This document shows positions 1 through 9,109 of a stretch of DNA of 64,000 nucleotides, one piece after another (within the stretch, counting starts at the first letter, position 1; every line of letters starts with the position of its first letter). The stretch comes from Aliiruegeria haliotis (GTDB lineage Bacteria > Pseudomonadota > Alphaproteobacteria > Rhodobacterales > Rhodobacteraceae), in assembly GCF_003003255.1 (NCBI RefSeq), contig NZ_PVTD01000001.1, forward strand, positions 372,001 to 436,000, read 5' to 3'. A program made the translations under genes and the position numbers. The notes under the pieces are model-generated. The model had not been told where the DNA came from. It was given only the letters and a program-made list of their open reading frames with translations, and ran no database searches.

Positions 1-161
1 CCGGCGACAATGCGCAGCGTGGTAGACTTCCCGCAGCCGGAGGGGCCCAGAAGGCAGGTAACCTGCCCCGGCGTGACCGAGAGCGACACGCCGGCCACGA
101 CATCGCGCCCGTCGAAATGGCGGGTGATCTGGTCGATCTCCAGGCGGGGTGCGGCGGTCAC
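1..161 (-). CDS. ABC transporter ATP-binding protein, N-terminal fragment
   Basis: This is the first 53 residues of an importer-type ABC ATPase; the gene runs off the left edge of the window. The start is a GTG at 161. An N-terminal segment (LEIDQITRHFDGRDVVAGVS) leads into the Walker A loop GPSGCGKST at about residues 41-49. The order short beta-strand, 'VVAGVSLSV', then Walker A with the Ser-Gly-Cys-Gly form is typical of ATPases for iron, spermidine, sugar or thiamine uptake. The substrate cannot be told from this fragment. It is divergent from the ABC exporter at 354, with a gene-free gap of about 190 bp. Confidence 0.75.
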   Translation of the reverse strand, partial: MTAAPRLEIDQITRHFDGRDVVAGVSLSVTPGQVTCLLGPSGCGKSTTLRIVA

Positions 162-353
162 GGCAGTTTGTCGATTGTTTCTCTCGGGTTCCGGCAGCCC
201 TAGCAGCGGGGCGGGTGCGGGGCAAGGGGGCGACAGGGGGGGCAGGCTGGGATCCGGGGCCCGCCTGCACGGCAGCGCACGACAGCGGCTGCCATGCGCT
301 GGTCAATGGCACCGGCGCGGCATAGGCTGCGCGCCAGCGAGCAGGGGCGAGCC

Positions 354-2171
354 ATGGCAGACGAGATCCAGACCGAAGAGCGGCAGCGCGGTGCGAAGGT
401 GTTGCGGAACGTCGTTCCCTACCTTTGGCCACACGGCGAGGCCGGGGTGAAGCTGCGCGTGGTCTCGGCTCTGGCCGTCCTGGTTCTGGCAAAGCTGGTG
501 GCAGTGGCGACACCCCTTTTTTACAAGCAGGCGGTTGATGCGCTGGCCGGCGACGCGCCGGACGCGGCGACGATCCTGGGGCTCGGGGCGATCGGGTTGA
601 CGGTGGCCTACGGGGGCGCCCGGCTGCTCAATATCCTGTTCCAGCAATTGCGGGACGTGATCTTCGCGCGGGTCAGCCAGGGTGCGCTGCGCAAGCTTGC
701 ATTGCGAACCTTCCGCCATATCCACGCGCTGAGCCTGCGCTACCACCTCACGCGCAAGACCGGCGCTTTGAGCCGGATCATGGAACGCGGGGTCAAGGGC
801 GTCTCCTTCCTGCTGCGCTTTCTTCTGTTCTCCATCGGGCCGCTGCTGCTGGAGCTGATCATGGTGTGCGGTGTGTTGGTGGTGCTGTTCGACTGGCGGT
901 TCCTCGCGGTGCTGGTGGTGACCATCGCACTCTATGTTTGGTTCACCTTCGCGATCACCGAGTGGCGCGTGCGCATTCGGCGCGAGATGAACGAACAGGA
1001 CAACGAGGCCAACCAGCGGGCCGTCGATTCGCTGTTGAACTTCGAGACTGTGAAGTACTTCGGCGCCGACCGGCGGGAGGCCGACCGTTACGATTCCGCG
1101 ATGGCGGGATACGAGGTCGCCGCGCTGAAGACCGCCTATTCGCTGGCGCTGATCAACCTCGGGCAGGGGGTGATCATCAACGCGGGTCTGGTCGCGGTCA
1201 TGGTGATGGCGGCAATGGGGGTGGCGTCGGGCGATTTCACGGTCGGGGATTTCGTCATGGTCAACGCCTACATGATCCAGATCATCATGCCGCTCAACTT
1301 CCTCGGCACGGTCTACCGCGAGATCCGGCAGAGCCTTGTCGACATGGGAGAAATGTTCGACTTGCTGGAGCAGCCCGCGGAGGTCGTGGACAAGCCCGGC
1401 GCGCCGAACCTGAACTGCGTCCGGGGCGAGGTCGTCCTGGACGATATCCACTTCGGCTATGAGCCGGAGCGGCCAATCCTGAAAGGTGTCTCCATCACCG
1501 TGCCGGCGGGCCGGAGCCTTGCTATCGTCGGGCCGACCGGCTCGGGAAAGTCGACCATCGGCCGGCTGCTGTTTCGGTTCTATGACGTGGATGCCGGGGC
1601 GCTGCGGATTGACGGGCAGGATGTTCGCGACGTCACCCAGCATTCGCTGCATTGCGCGATCGGAGTGGTGCCGCAAGACACCGTGCTCTTCAACGACTCG
1701 ATCTACTACAACATCGCCTATGGCGATCCGCAGGCGACACGCGAACAGGTCGAGGCGGCCGCGCGGGCGGCGGAGATCCACGACTTCGTGCTGGGTCTGC
1801 CGAAAGGATACGAGACACAGGTCGGCGAGCGCGGGCTGAAGCTCTCGGGCGGGGAAAAACAGCGTGTGGGTATCGCCCGGACAATCCTGAAGAACCCGCG
1901 GATCCTGCTGTTGGACGAGGCGACCTCTGCGCTCGATACCCGGACCGAACAGGACATCCAGGCATCTCTGGCGGCCATGGGGCGGGGGCGCACGGTCCTG
2001 ATGATCGCGCACCGGCTCTCCACTGTCGTCGATGCCGACCAGATCGTGGTGCTGGACTCGGGCGAGGTTGTCGAACGGGGCAGCCACGCGGAATTGCTGG
2101 CGCAGGGCGGACGCTACGCGTCGATGTGGGACACGCAGCGAAGCAGTCGCGATGCCGATGCGGTTGCGTGA
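354..2171 (+). CDS. ABC exporter, fused permease and ATPase, Atm1/HMT1 (ABCB) type
   Basis: This is a half-transporter of about 605 residues in the inner membrane. Six hydrophobic segments lie between about residues 35 and 290, followed by an ATPase domain. Walker A GPTGSGKST is at about residue 393, the signature LSGGEKQR at about 497, Walker B ILLLDEATSALD at about 518 and the H-loop MIAHRLST near 549. The motif NFETVKYFGAD in the coupling region is characteristic of the Atm1/ABCB7/HMT1 group, which exports glutathione-linked sulfur or metal compounds; that substrate is inferred from the family. The ATG at 354 is chosen over an upstream in-frame ATG at 294 because AGGGGCGA precedes it. The last codons (Arg-Asp-Ala-Asp-Ala-Val-Ala) lie inside the first unit of the 198-bp repeat array. 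Confidence 0.9.
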   Translation: MADEIQTEERQRGAKVLRNVVPYLWPHGEAGVKLRVVSALAVLVLAKLVAVATPLFYKQAVDALAGDAPDAATILGLGAIGLTVAYGGARLLNILFQQLRDVIFARVSQGALRKLALRTFRHIHALSLRYHLTRKTGALSRIMERGVKGVSFLLRFLLFSIGPLLLELIMVCGVLVVLFDWRFLAVLVVTIALYVWFTFAITEWRVRIRREMNEQDNEANQRAVDSLLNFETVKYFGADRREADRYDSAMAGYEVAALKTAYSLALINLGQGVIINAGLVAVMVMAAMGVASGDFTVGDFVMVNAYMIQIIMPLNFLGTVYREIRQSLVDMGEMFDLLEQPAEVVDKPGAPNLNCVRGEVVLDDIHFGYEPERPILKGVSITVPAGRSLAIVGPTGSGKSTIGRLLFRFYDVDAGALRIDGQDVRDVTQHSLHCAIGVVPQDTVLFNDSIYYNIAYGDPQATREQVEAAARAAEIHDFVLGLPKGYETQVGERGLKLSGGEKQRVGIARTILKNPRILLLDEATSALDTRTEQDIQASLAAMGRGRTVLMIAHRLSTVVDADQIVVLDSGEVVERGSHAELLAQGGRYASMWDTQRSSRDADAVA

Positions 2172-2750
2172 GCCCATCGCCCGCCGTGTAGCGCCGTTGC
2201 TGGCGACCGCGATGTGACATTGATTCGAAAGGTGCCATGGTCCGGTGGTCATCATGTGTGATGCCGGACATCCGTGGGACTGTCGGCGCGGCGTTTGGCC
2301 GGATGTATTCCGGGACGGGCCCGGCTACGCGCCGAAAACTGTTGCCACGATGCCGATGCGGTCGGGGGACCTTATCGCCAGCCGTGTAGGTCCGGGTCCG
2401 CCAACCCCGACGCAACACTGAACCAACTGGCGCCGTCGTCCGGTGGGCACTCTGCGGGAGGCGGGACGGCGGTGTGACTGGAGGCGCCGCATCTGGCCGG
2501 GCCTGATCCGGGACAGGCACGGTTGCGCCCACCCGAATCTCATCACGATGTCGACGCGACCGGTGGATGACCCTGCGCGCCGGAGGCGTGGACGTGCAGG
2601 GCTGCTGTTGTGGGGGGCCGCGTCGGGGCGCCCTGAACCGAATGGACTGGCCGGGCTCGAAGTCATTGGCCGTAGGCGAGTTGGCCGCCTCGGGGGGAGG
2701 TCTCATGCTTGGTCGCTGGAGTGCAGGCTGTCATGCCCCGCCAGATGTGG
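2151..2750. repeat. Degenerate tandem repeat array, 198-bp period (array 1)
   Basis: Two full units start at 2151 and 2349 with the same 14-mer GATGCCGATGCGGT; a third begins at 2547 as GATGTCGACGCG. A second anchor, TCCGGGACGGGCCCGG at 2309 and TCCGGGACAGGCACGG at 2507, gives the same 198-bp spacing. A third anchor, GTCCGGTGG, occurs near 2240 and at 2438. The third unit decays to the right and its end is unclear. The first unit overlaps the last seven codons and stop of the ABC exporter. No convincing gene is present between 2172 and 2827. Confidence 0.75.
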
Positions 2751-2779
2751 CTGGTCGTCGTCGCGATCACCTCGGCGTC

Positions 2780-2817
2780 AGATGAAACGAGGGCCGGGCA
2801 TTGCGCCTGCCCGGCCC
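2780..2817 (-). terminator. Probable terminator of the RND operon
   Basis: Perfect 9-bp arms GGGCCGGGC (2791-2799) and GCCCGGCCC (2809-2817) flank a 9-nt loop. It lies 11 bp beyond the stop of the minus-strand RND gene. Read on that strand, the hairpin is followed by TCGTTTCATCT, a short, imperfect T-rich tail. It could also stop leftover transcription from the plus-strand exporter. Confidence 0.6.
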
Positions 2818-2827
2818 CGTCGATTGC

Positions 2828-5800
2828 CTATTCCGCTGCCCGGACGTTGGGGCCGGGCGGCTGGTCGTCGGGATCGTTGGCCGGCTTTGCCTTGGTGCCC
2901 GCAGATACCGGATCCGTTTTCCAGATCTCGTCGATTGTGCCGGGGGCCGGCGCGGGATCTACAGGGGCAGGCGTTGGTTCCCCGGCCTGCGCGAAGGAGG
3001 TGTCGGACCCGGTTGCCGGCGCCGCATCCACCGGCGTGGTCTGTTCTTCTGCGACGTCCTGTGGGTCGATCCAGACCAGTTCCGGCGCGCGAACGCGGCT
3101 GGCGGCGCGGCCGAGTTTCCAGTCCTGCGCAGCGCGGCCGCGGCGACCGCCACCAAGCACGCGCATCAGGCGAACCCCACCATAGGCGCCTTCCCAGAAC
3201 CAGACCCGCAAGGCGAGCATCGACGGCGTGAACACCAGCGTCAGCACAGTGGCTGTCCCGAGCCCGAAAACCACCGCCGTCGCCAGCTGTTTCCACCACA
3301 GGGCCGTGGGGCTGTCGACCGTGTAGCCGCCACCGAAGAAATCGAGGCTGAGGCCGAACATCATCGGCGCAAGTCCCGCCATGGTGGTGATCGTGGTCAG
3401 CAGCACCGGGCGCAGGCGCGCCTCGGCGGTGCGGATGATCGCCTCGATCCGCGGCATGTACTGGCTGTATTCCTGGTAGGTATCGATCAGCACGATGTTG
3501 TTGTTCACCACGATCCCGGCCAGGGCGACGATGCCCGTGCCGGTCATGATGATGGAGAAGGGCTGCTGCATCACCAGCATGCCGATCAACACACCCGCGG
3601 TCGACAATACCACGGCAAGCAGAACCAGGGTGGCATTGTAGAAACTGTTGAACTGCGTCAGCAGGATCACGAACATCAGCGCCAGCGCGCCGGCAAAGGC
3701 GGTTTGCAGGAAGGCCTGGCTTTCCTCCTGATCTTCCTGGTCGCCGGTCCACTGCCAGCTGACGTCATCGGCGAAGGGACGCTCGGTCTCTATCCAGCGG
3801 GTCAGTTCGGCGATGCGCTCGGTCGGGGTGAGCGGCACGACGGAGAGGCCCTCGGACGCGACGCGATCGATGATCGCGGGGTCGGTTTGCGCGGCCTCCG
3901 CGTTGACGATGTCGACGATCTCGCCGTCGCCGTCTACCAGCTTGGCAAGGTTCGCGCGCACGTCGGCCTTCACGTCGTAGTAGCGTTCCGAATCCACCCG
4001 GTCGATGCGCGCCAGTTTCGGCACCGGCTTGCGGGTGATGAAATTCGACAGGGGCACGAGGCCAGAGGATGTGCGCACCTTCAGGGAATCGAGGGTGGAC
4101 AGCAGGCGGTCCTCCTCGGGCAGGCGCACCCGGATCTCGATCTCCTCGTCGGAGCTGTCGACCCGCATCGTGTCGAGCAGGATGCCCCGGGTGACAAGCT
4201 GCACCATGGCACCCACGGTCGCCACATCGGCGCCGTAGCGGCCCGCCTTGGCGACGTCGACATCGATCTGCCAGTCGATGCCCGGCAGGGGCAGCGTGTC
4301 CTCGATGCCGAACAGGCCGGGGGTTGCCTCGAAACGGTCAACCGCGCCTTCGACGGAGGCGATGAGCGACGTCCAGTTGTCGCCGGTCAGGCGCAGGTGC
4401 ACAGGCTTGCCGGACCCAGGCCCCATGGAGAGGTTGAGAACCTCCGTGTAGATCCCGGGTACCTTGGCCAGTTCCTCTTCGAGCCGCGCAAGGACCAGAT
4501 CCCCGTCGAGATCCGGCCGATCGGTGCGATCCTCCCAACGGACAAGCTCGATCTGGATCTGGCCGATGGCGTCACGAGGCCCGCTTGCGCCACCCGTATT
4601 CGCGTTCAGCCCGCCTTCTCCGGCGAAGGAGAAAGCGTTGTCGACACCCGGCTCCCGCAGGACGATTTCCTCGACCTCGCGGACCATGGCGTCCTTCTCG
4701 TCGATGGAGAGGTTGCCGCGCGCGCGGACGTAGACGATGGCCTGCTCCGGCTCGCTCTCGACAAAGAACTCCACGCCGCGATTGTTCGCGCCGTAGTAGG
4801 AGAAGGTGGACATGACGAAGAACCCGACACCCACGGCCACGACGATGGGCATGATCGGGTTGCCGGCAATGATCTTGATGATCCAGCCGAACAAAGTGCG
4901 GCGGTGACCGGCGCGAATGCGCCGCTTGCGCCACGTGGGCTTGGCCGCGTCAAGGGTGATGGAGGTGGCGAAGGCGCCGAAGAACAGGACCAGCACGCCG
5001 AGCACGCGCCCGGATGCGCCCGCGTCGCCGGGCAGGATGTAGGCAGGGTTCAGCACCTGCATGGCGCCGACGAAGATCAGGTACATCGAGGGCGGCACGA
5101 GCACGGCCTTGACGATCCACGGCCAGGGGCGGATCGCCTCCGCCACATGGTGGAAGCTGCGCGCGAGCCGGCCAGAGACGCCGCCCATCACCGGCAGGAA
5201 CACCAGCGCCACGATGAGCGAGGACGACAGCACGAAGATCAGGGTCACCGGCAGCATGCCCATGAACTCGCCCGGCACCCCGGGCCAGAACAGCATCGGC
5301 AGGAAGGCGCAGAGCGTCGTGCCGGTCGAAGAGATGATCGGCCAGAACATCCGCTTGGCGGCCTCGACATAAGCATGCATCGGGCCGGTGCCGGCCTGAA
5401 TGCGCTTGTCGGCATATTCCACCACCACGATGGCCCCGTCGACCAGCATCCCGACCGACAGGATCAGGCCGAACATGACGATGTTGGACACCGCGATATC
5501 CATCAGCGACATGAAGAGGAAACACATCAGGAAGGACGTGGGGATCGCGAACCCAACGAGCAGCGACGGGCGCGGGCCGAGCGCGGCCAGCACCACGATC
5601 ATCACCAGCCCGATGGCCGTCAGTACCGAGCTTTCGAGCTGCCGCACCATGGATTCGACCTGGACCGACATGTCGTTGGAGGTGCCGACGACGATGGCGT
5701 CCTGTAGTTCCGGCGGCCATTTGGACCGTGCCTCCTGCACGGTTTCGCGCACCATCGCGACGGTGTCGATGATGTTGTAGCCCTTGCGCTTGACCACCTG

Positions 5801-6643
5801 CAGGGCGACCGTCTTGTCGCCGTCGAACCGCGCGGTTCCGGCGCGATCCTCGTAGGTCAGGGAAATCGTCGCGAGGTCGCCCAGCGTGATGACGGAATCC
5901 CCGTTTACCTTCACCGGGATGGCGTAGATATCTGCCGTCGTCTCGAAAGAAGAGGGGATCTTGACCGCGAAGGACCCTTGGTCGCCTTGGATCTCCCCGG
6001 CCGCGATCAACTGGTTGTTGTTGGACACCGCGTTGATCAGCTCGCCGGCGGTGACGTTGTAGGCTTCGAGTTTCAGCGGGTCGATGGTGACCTCGACCAT
6101 CTCGTCGCGATGCCCGGCCAGCGCGGCTTCGAGTACCGGCTCCAGTCGCTCAAGGTCGGTTTGCAGGTCGTTGGCGATCCGCAGCAGCGTGCGCTCCGGC
6201 AACGGGCCGGTGAGGTTCACGATGACGATAGGAAATTCGGAGAAGTTGAACTCGTCGACCGAGTAGTTCTCCGCACCTTCGGGGAAGTTCGCTTCCGCCT
6301 TGTCCATCGCGGCGCGCACGTCGGCCATGGTGCCGGACTTGTCCCAGCCGAACTCGAACTCCAGAACGAGGTTGGCATAGCCTTCCACGGCGGTGCCGGA
6401 CATCGTCTCCAGCCCGTCGAGATCCGCCATCTCCGTTTCCATCGGCTTGACCAGCAGCTTCTCGGCGTCGGCCGCGGAGATGCCGGGGAAGGGGACGGAG
6501 ATGAAGATTGCCGGGATCTCGATGTCGGGCTCGCCTTCCTTCGGCAACCCGATATAGGTCGCCGTCCCCGCCACGATGGCGAGGCCGATGAAGGCGAGGA
6601 TCATTCGCGTGTGATGAGAGGCCCAATCGACGATGCCGGTCAT
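2828..6643 (-). CDS. RND multidrug efflux permease (AcrB/HAE family), extended
   Basis: This is a 1271-residue inner-membrane proton/drug antiporter subunit. It shows the family layout: TM1 near residue 12, a first periplasmic loop, a TM2-6 block with GMLVDGAIVVVEYADK at about 394, a second loop and a TM8-12 block with AGIVVNNNIVLID. Three features are unusual. The usual second Asp of the TM4 pair is Gly. The TM10 Lys position reads Asn in a by-eye alignment with AcrB. The protein is about 200 residues longer than the usual 1030-1050. The extra length is an added hydrophobic pair between TM6 and TM7 (about 508-565) and an acidic, proline-rich C-terminal tail (about 1155-1271). It is downstream of the adaptor gene by 20 bp, in one operon. 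No outer-membrane channel gene is adjacent. Substrates are unknown. Confidence 0.92.
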   Translation of the reverse strand: MTGIVDWASHHTRMILAFIGLAIVAGTATYIGLPKEGEPDIEIPAIFISVPFPGISAADAEKLLVKPMETEMADLDGLETMSGTAVEGYANLVLEFEFGWDKSGTMADVRAAMDKAEANFPEGAENYSVDEFNFSEFPIVIVNLTGPLPERTLLRIANDLQTDLERLEPVLEAALAGHRDEMVEVTIDPLKLEAYNVTAGELINAVSNNNQLIAAGEIQGDQGSFAVKIPSSFETTADIYAIPVKVNGDSVITLGDLATISLTYEDRAGTARFDGDKTVALQVVKRKGYNIIDTVAMVRETVQEARSKWPPELQDAIVVGTSNDMSVQVESMVRQLESSVLTAIGLVMIVVLAALGPRPSLLVGFAIPTSFLMCFLFMSLMDIAVSNIVMFGLILSVGMLVDGAIVVVEYADKRIQAGTGPMHAYVEAAKRMFWPIISSTGTTLCAFLPMLFWPGVPGEFMGMLPVTLIFVLSSSLIVALVFLPVMGGVSGRLARSFHHVAEAIRPWPWIVKAVLVPPSMYLIFVGAMQVLNPAYILPGDAGASGRVLGVLVLFFGAFATSITLDAAKPTWRKRRIRAGHRRTLFGWIIKIIAGNPIMPIVVAVGVGFFVMSTFSYYGANNRGVEFFVESEPEQAIVYVRARGNLSIDEKDAMVREVEEIVLREPGVDNAFSFAGEGGLNANTGGASGPRDAIGQIQIELVRWEDRTDRPDLDGDLVLARLEEELAKVPGIYTEVLNLSMGPGSGKPVHLRLTGDNWTSLIASVEGAVDRFEATPGLFGIEDTLPLPGIDWQIDVDVAKAGRYGADVATVGAMVQLVTRGILLDTMRVDSSDEEIEIRVRLPEEDRLLSTLDSLKVRTSSGLVPLSNFITRKPVPKLARIDRVDSERYYDVKADVRANLAKLVDGDGEIVDIVNAEAAQTDPAIIDRVASEGLSVVPLTPTERIAELTRWIETERPFADDVSWQWTGDQEDQEESQAFLQTAFAGALALMFVILLTQFNSFYNATLVLLAVVLSTAGVLIGMLVMQQPFSIIMTGTGIVALAGIVVNNNIVLIDTYQEYSQYMPRIEAIIRTAEARLRPVLLTTITTMAGLAPMMFGLSLDFFGGGYTVDSPTALWWKQLATAVVFGLGTATVLTLVFTPSMLALRVWFWEGAYGGVRLMRVLGGGRRGRAAQDWKLGRAASRVRAPELVWIDPQDVAEEQTTPVDAAPATGSDTSFAQAGEPTPAPVDPAPAPGTIDEIWKTDPVSAGTKAKPANDPDDQPPGPNVRAAE

Positions 6644-6663
6644 GCGCTGTCTCCTGGTCCGAT

Positions 6664-7914
6664 CTACTGGGTGGCCGGGCCGTCGCGGAACGTCAGTTCC
6701 AGCGGCACGCCGTCGGTCACGTATTCCTGTCCCACGACGATCAGGTCGACATTGGTGTCGAGCCCGGCGACATAGACGCCTTCCTGCTTGTCCTTGAGGA
6801 AGTCCACCGGGGCGAACTGCGCCACGACGCCCTTGTCGGCATCCTCGATTGCCAGCCGCACGCCCAGCCGGCCCCCGTCGTCCAGTGTCAGCGCAGAGGC
6901 CGGCACGAGATGCGCGGTGACGCCTGCGGCGGCAATGGCGATATCGGCGGTCTGCCCGTCACGGATGCGGAGCGCGGGGTTCGGGATCTCGATTTCCACC
7001 CGGAAGGTGCGGGTCACGGGATCGGCGGAGCGCGACAGGAACGTGACCTTGCCCTCCACCTCGGTGCCCGTCACCAAACGGGCGCGGGCCGCGGCACCGA
7101 CCGCGATGGCTTCCACCTGCGTTTCCGGCACGAAGCCCACAAGCTTGATCGGGTCGAGCTGGATCACCGTGGCGCACGGCGATCCCGGCTGCATCAACGC
7201 GCCAAGTTCGGCGGTGTCGGTTTCCAGAAGGCCGTCGAACGGGGCCACGAGTTTCAGGCGATCGATCTCCCGCTCGGCGGCGGCGACGGAGGCCGCGGCG
7301 GCCTGAACGCCGGAGGTTGCCGATTCCAGTCCGGAACGCGCCGATTCTATCCCCGCCCGTGCGGAAGACACAGCCGCCTTGGTCGAGGCCACGCGGGTTT
7401 CGGAGGCATAGCCGCCCTCGATCAGCTTCGTCGCGGCGCGGTCGTTGATCTCCGCCTCCGTCAACAGGGCCTCCGCCTCCGTGAGGCGTGCCTGCGCCAG
7501 CGGAAGGCCGGCCTGCGCTTCGGCCAGACGGGCCTGTGCTTCTGCAAGCTGGGCCTCGCGGGTGCCCGGGTCGATCTCGCAGAGCAATTGCCCGGCCTCC
7601 ACCATGGCGCCCTTGCGCAGCGGCTCGGAGACGATCAGGCCGGAGGTCTCGGCTTTTACCTCGACCTGTCGGGCGGCCTCGGTCCGGCCGCGCACCTGCA
7701 CCGCATTGTCGATGAGACGCGCGGTCGAAGCCATGACGACAACGGAAACCCGGTCGTCGGCCGAGGCTTCTGTCTCGTCCACGGTTTCCGCGACGACGTC
7801 CTCGGGGGCATTCCCGTCCATTCCGGCGAAACGAAGCAGGGAGTCCCGCTCCATGACAAAGAGGTACACGACACTCGCGACAAGCAAGGCGAGCAGCACT
7901 GAAAACCACCGCAT
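6664..7914 (-). CDS. RND efflux periplasmic adaptor (membrane fusion protein)
   Basis: This 416-residue protein should bridge the RND permease to an outer-membrane channel. It has an N-terminal membrane anchor (MRWFSVLLALLVASVVYLF) and a lipoyl/barrel half containing VKAETSGLIV and GAMVEAGQLLCEIDPG. A long heptad-rich coiled coil full of Ala, Glu and Leu (QLAEAQARLAEAQAGLPLAQ) follows, then the returning lipoyl half LVAPFDGLLE and a beta-barrel domain. The ATG at 7914 is preferred because AGAAAGG lies 8 nt upstream; an in-frame ATG at 7950 has no such site. It is the first gene of the operon. No TetR or MarR regulator is adjacent. Confidence 0.9.
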   Translation of the reverse strand: MRWFSVLLALLVASVVYLFVMERDSLLRFAGMDGNAPEDVVAETVDETEASADDRVSVVVMASTARLIDNAVQVRGRTEAARQVEVKAETSGLIVSEPLRKGAMVEAGQLLCEIDPGTREAQLAEAQARLAEAQAGLPLAQARLTEAEALLTEAEINDRAATKLIEGGYASETRVASTKAAVSSARAGIESARSGLESATSGVQAAAASVAAAEREIDRLKLVAPFDGLLETDTAELGALMQPGSPCATVIQLDPIKLVGFVPETQVEAIAVGAAARARLVTGTEVEGKVTFLSRSADPVTRTFRVEIEIPNPALRIRDGQTADIAIAAAGVTAHLVPASALTLDDGGRLGVRLAIEDADKGVVAQFAPVDFLKDKQEGVYVAGLDTNVDLIVVGQEYVTDGVPLELTFRDGPATQ

Positions 7915-8406
7915 TGAAATGCCTTTCTGTTTTCTTTTTCGAGCGTTCAAGCTGCGGGTCTGATGGACCCAAAGCGCTACGAGCGCAAGGGTGGGGCCCT
8001 TCAGATATATGTTTTACGTTGAAATTGCAGGAGTAGATTACATCTCCGTCAAAGGGGTCGCAAGCGCGGTGTGCCGCGTGCGGCGCAAGGCGCGCGCCCC
8101 GAGCGGCGTCTCCGGGCTGCTTGCCGCGACGGCAGATGTCGCCGGGGGAACGGTGCACCGGAAGGGCCACGCCGGGTCCCGGCGCGACCTCCTGACGGCC
8201 GAGAGGCTCAAGGTACTGCCCCGAGCCGCCATCCGGCCATGGGGCAGAACGCTGCCTCCGTGGTGTCCCGGCGCTTCCGGGTCTTGGCATCCCGCCGGGC
8301 TTCGGGGTAAGAGGGGGCGTTTTCGACAGCGACCGGACGCCCGCCTTTTCAGGCGCTTCCGGCGCCTGGCGGGGCAGGGGCCGCGCCACAGAACAGGCAG
8401 GGACGC
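7915..8406. other. Gene-free divergent region between the RND operon and the yfgM-like gene
   Basis: These 492 bp separate divergent genes. The left 140 bp are relatively AT-rich and hold the candidate promoter for the RND operon. The remainder (about 8060-8390) is very GC-rich. Open frames there lack a ribosome-binding site, known motifs and plausible composition, so I call no gene. A short AGGGA precedes the ATG at 8407. Confidence 0.5.
8024..8052 (-). promoter_or_regulatory. Candidate sigma-70-type promoter for the RND operon
   Basis: On the minus strand, TTGACG (8047-8052) is separated by 17 nt from TGCAAT (8024-8029). This lies about 110 bp upstream of the adaptor start and sits in one of the few AT-rich patches here. 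Spacing and the -35 box are good; the -10 matches 4 of 6. Confidence 0.4.
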
Positions 8407-9066
8407 ATGAGCGACACAGACAGCTTTATCGATGAGGTCACGGAAGAGGTTCGCCGGGACCGGTTGTACGCGACCCTGCGCAAGTACGGCTGGATCGCCG
8501 GACTCGTGGTCGTAGCGCTTGTCGGCGGTGCGTCCTACAACGAGTACCGCAAGGCCAGCGACCGGTCCGCAGCCCAGTCCACGGGCGATGCGATCCTGTC
8601 GGCGCTGGACGAAGCCACGCCAGAGGCACGCATGGCCGGGCTGGAAGGCGTTGAAGGCGCGCCGGAGCTGCAAGGCGTGCTGGCGCTTCTGACGGCCGCA
8701 GAGGCGCTTGCCGCCGAGGACCCGGAGGCCGCCGCCGCACTGCTGAAGCCGCTCGCCGAGGATTCGGCCGCCCCGCAGGCCTACAGCGATCTTGCGGCGC
8801 TGAAGATGGTCCTGATCGACGCCGAGAGCATGACGGCGGATCTGCGCAGCCAGGTGCTCAACAGGCTGGCGAAGCCGGGCGCTCCCTACCGTGCGCTGGC
8901 GATGGAACAACAGGTGCTTGATCTTGCCGCTGCCGGACAGACCGAGGACGCCATCGAGGCCGGCCGGGTGCTGCTGGAGGAACCTTCGCTCACGCAGGGC
9001 TTGCTTCAGCGCGTCTCGCAACTGATGCTGGCGCTTGGCGCCGAAGACGAGAACGAGGCCGGCTGA
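8407..9066 (+). CDS. YfgM-like tetratricopeptide membrane protein
   Basis: This 219-residue protein has a short cytoplasmic N-terminus, one membrane segment (YGWIAGLVVVALVGGASY, about residues 28-45) and a helical, Ala/Leu-rich periplasmic region that looks like degenerate TPR repeats. This is the layout of the YfgM/TPR_21 family, an ancillary SecYEG and periplasmic chaperone partner in enterobacteria. Position supports it: bamB and der follow on the same strand, as yfgM-bamB-der do in many proteobacteria. The function is inferred from family and order. Confidence 0.8.
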   Translation: MSDTDSFIDEVTEEVRRDRLYATLRKYGWIAGLVVVALVGGASYNEYRKASDRSAAQSTGDAILSALDEATPEARMAGLEGVEGAPELQGVLALLTAAEALAAEDPEAAAALLKPLAEDSAAPQAYSDLAALKMVLIDAESMTADLRSQVLNRLAKPGAPYRALAMEQQVLDLAAAGQTEDAIEAGRVLLEEPSLTQGLLQRVSQLMLALGAEDENEAG

Positions 9067-9109
9067 GCGTGCCTGCGCACGGCGGACGGAAAGACGGGGG
9101 ATGTGTGTG

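Noticed and set aside
2801-5707. A very long plus-strand open frame opposite the RND gene, and similar long frames opposite other genes (for example 303-2255 minus, 15557-18364 minus, 47479-50232 plus)
   Set aside because: They are mirror frames of strong genes in GC-rich DNA: low-complexity, His/Arg/Gln-rich, with no domain, no ribosome site and no conserved motif.
7991-8410. Possible 139-codon gene on the plus strand before the yfgM-like gene
   Set aside because: Arg/Gly-rich composition, no ribosome site and no recognisable motif; it covers the likely RND promoter.
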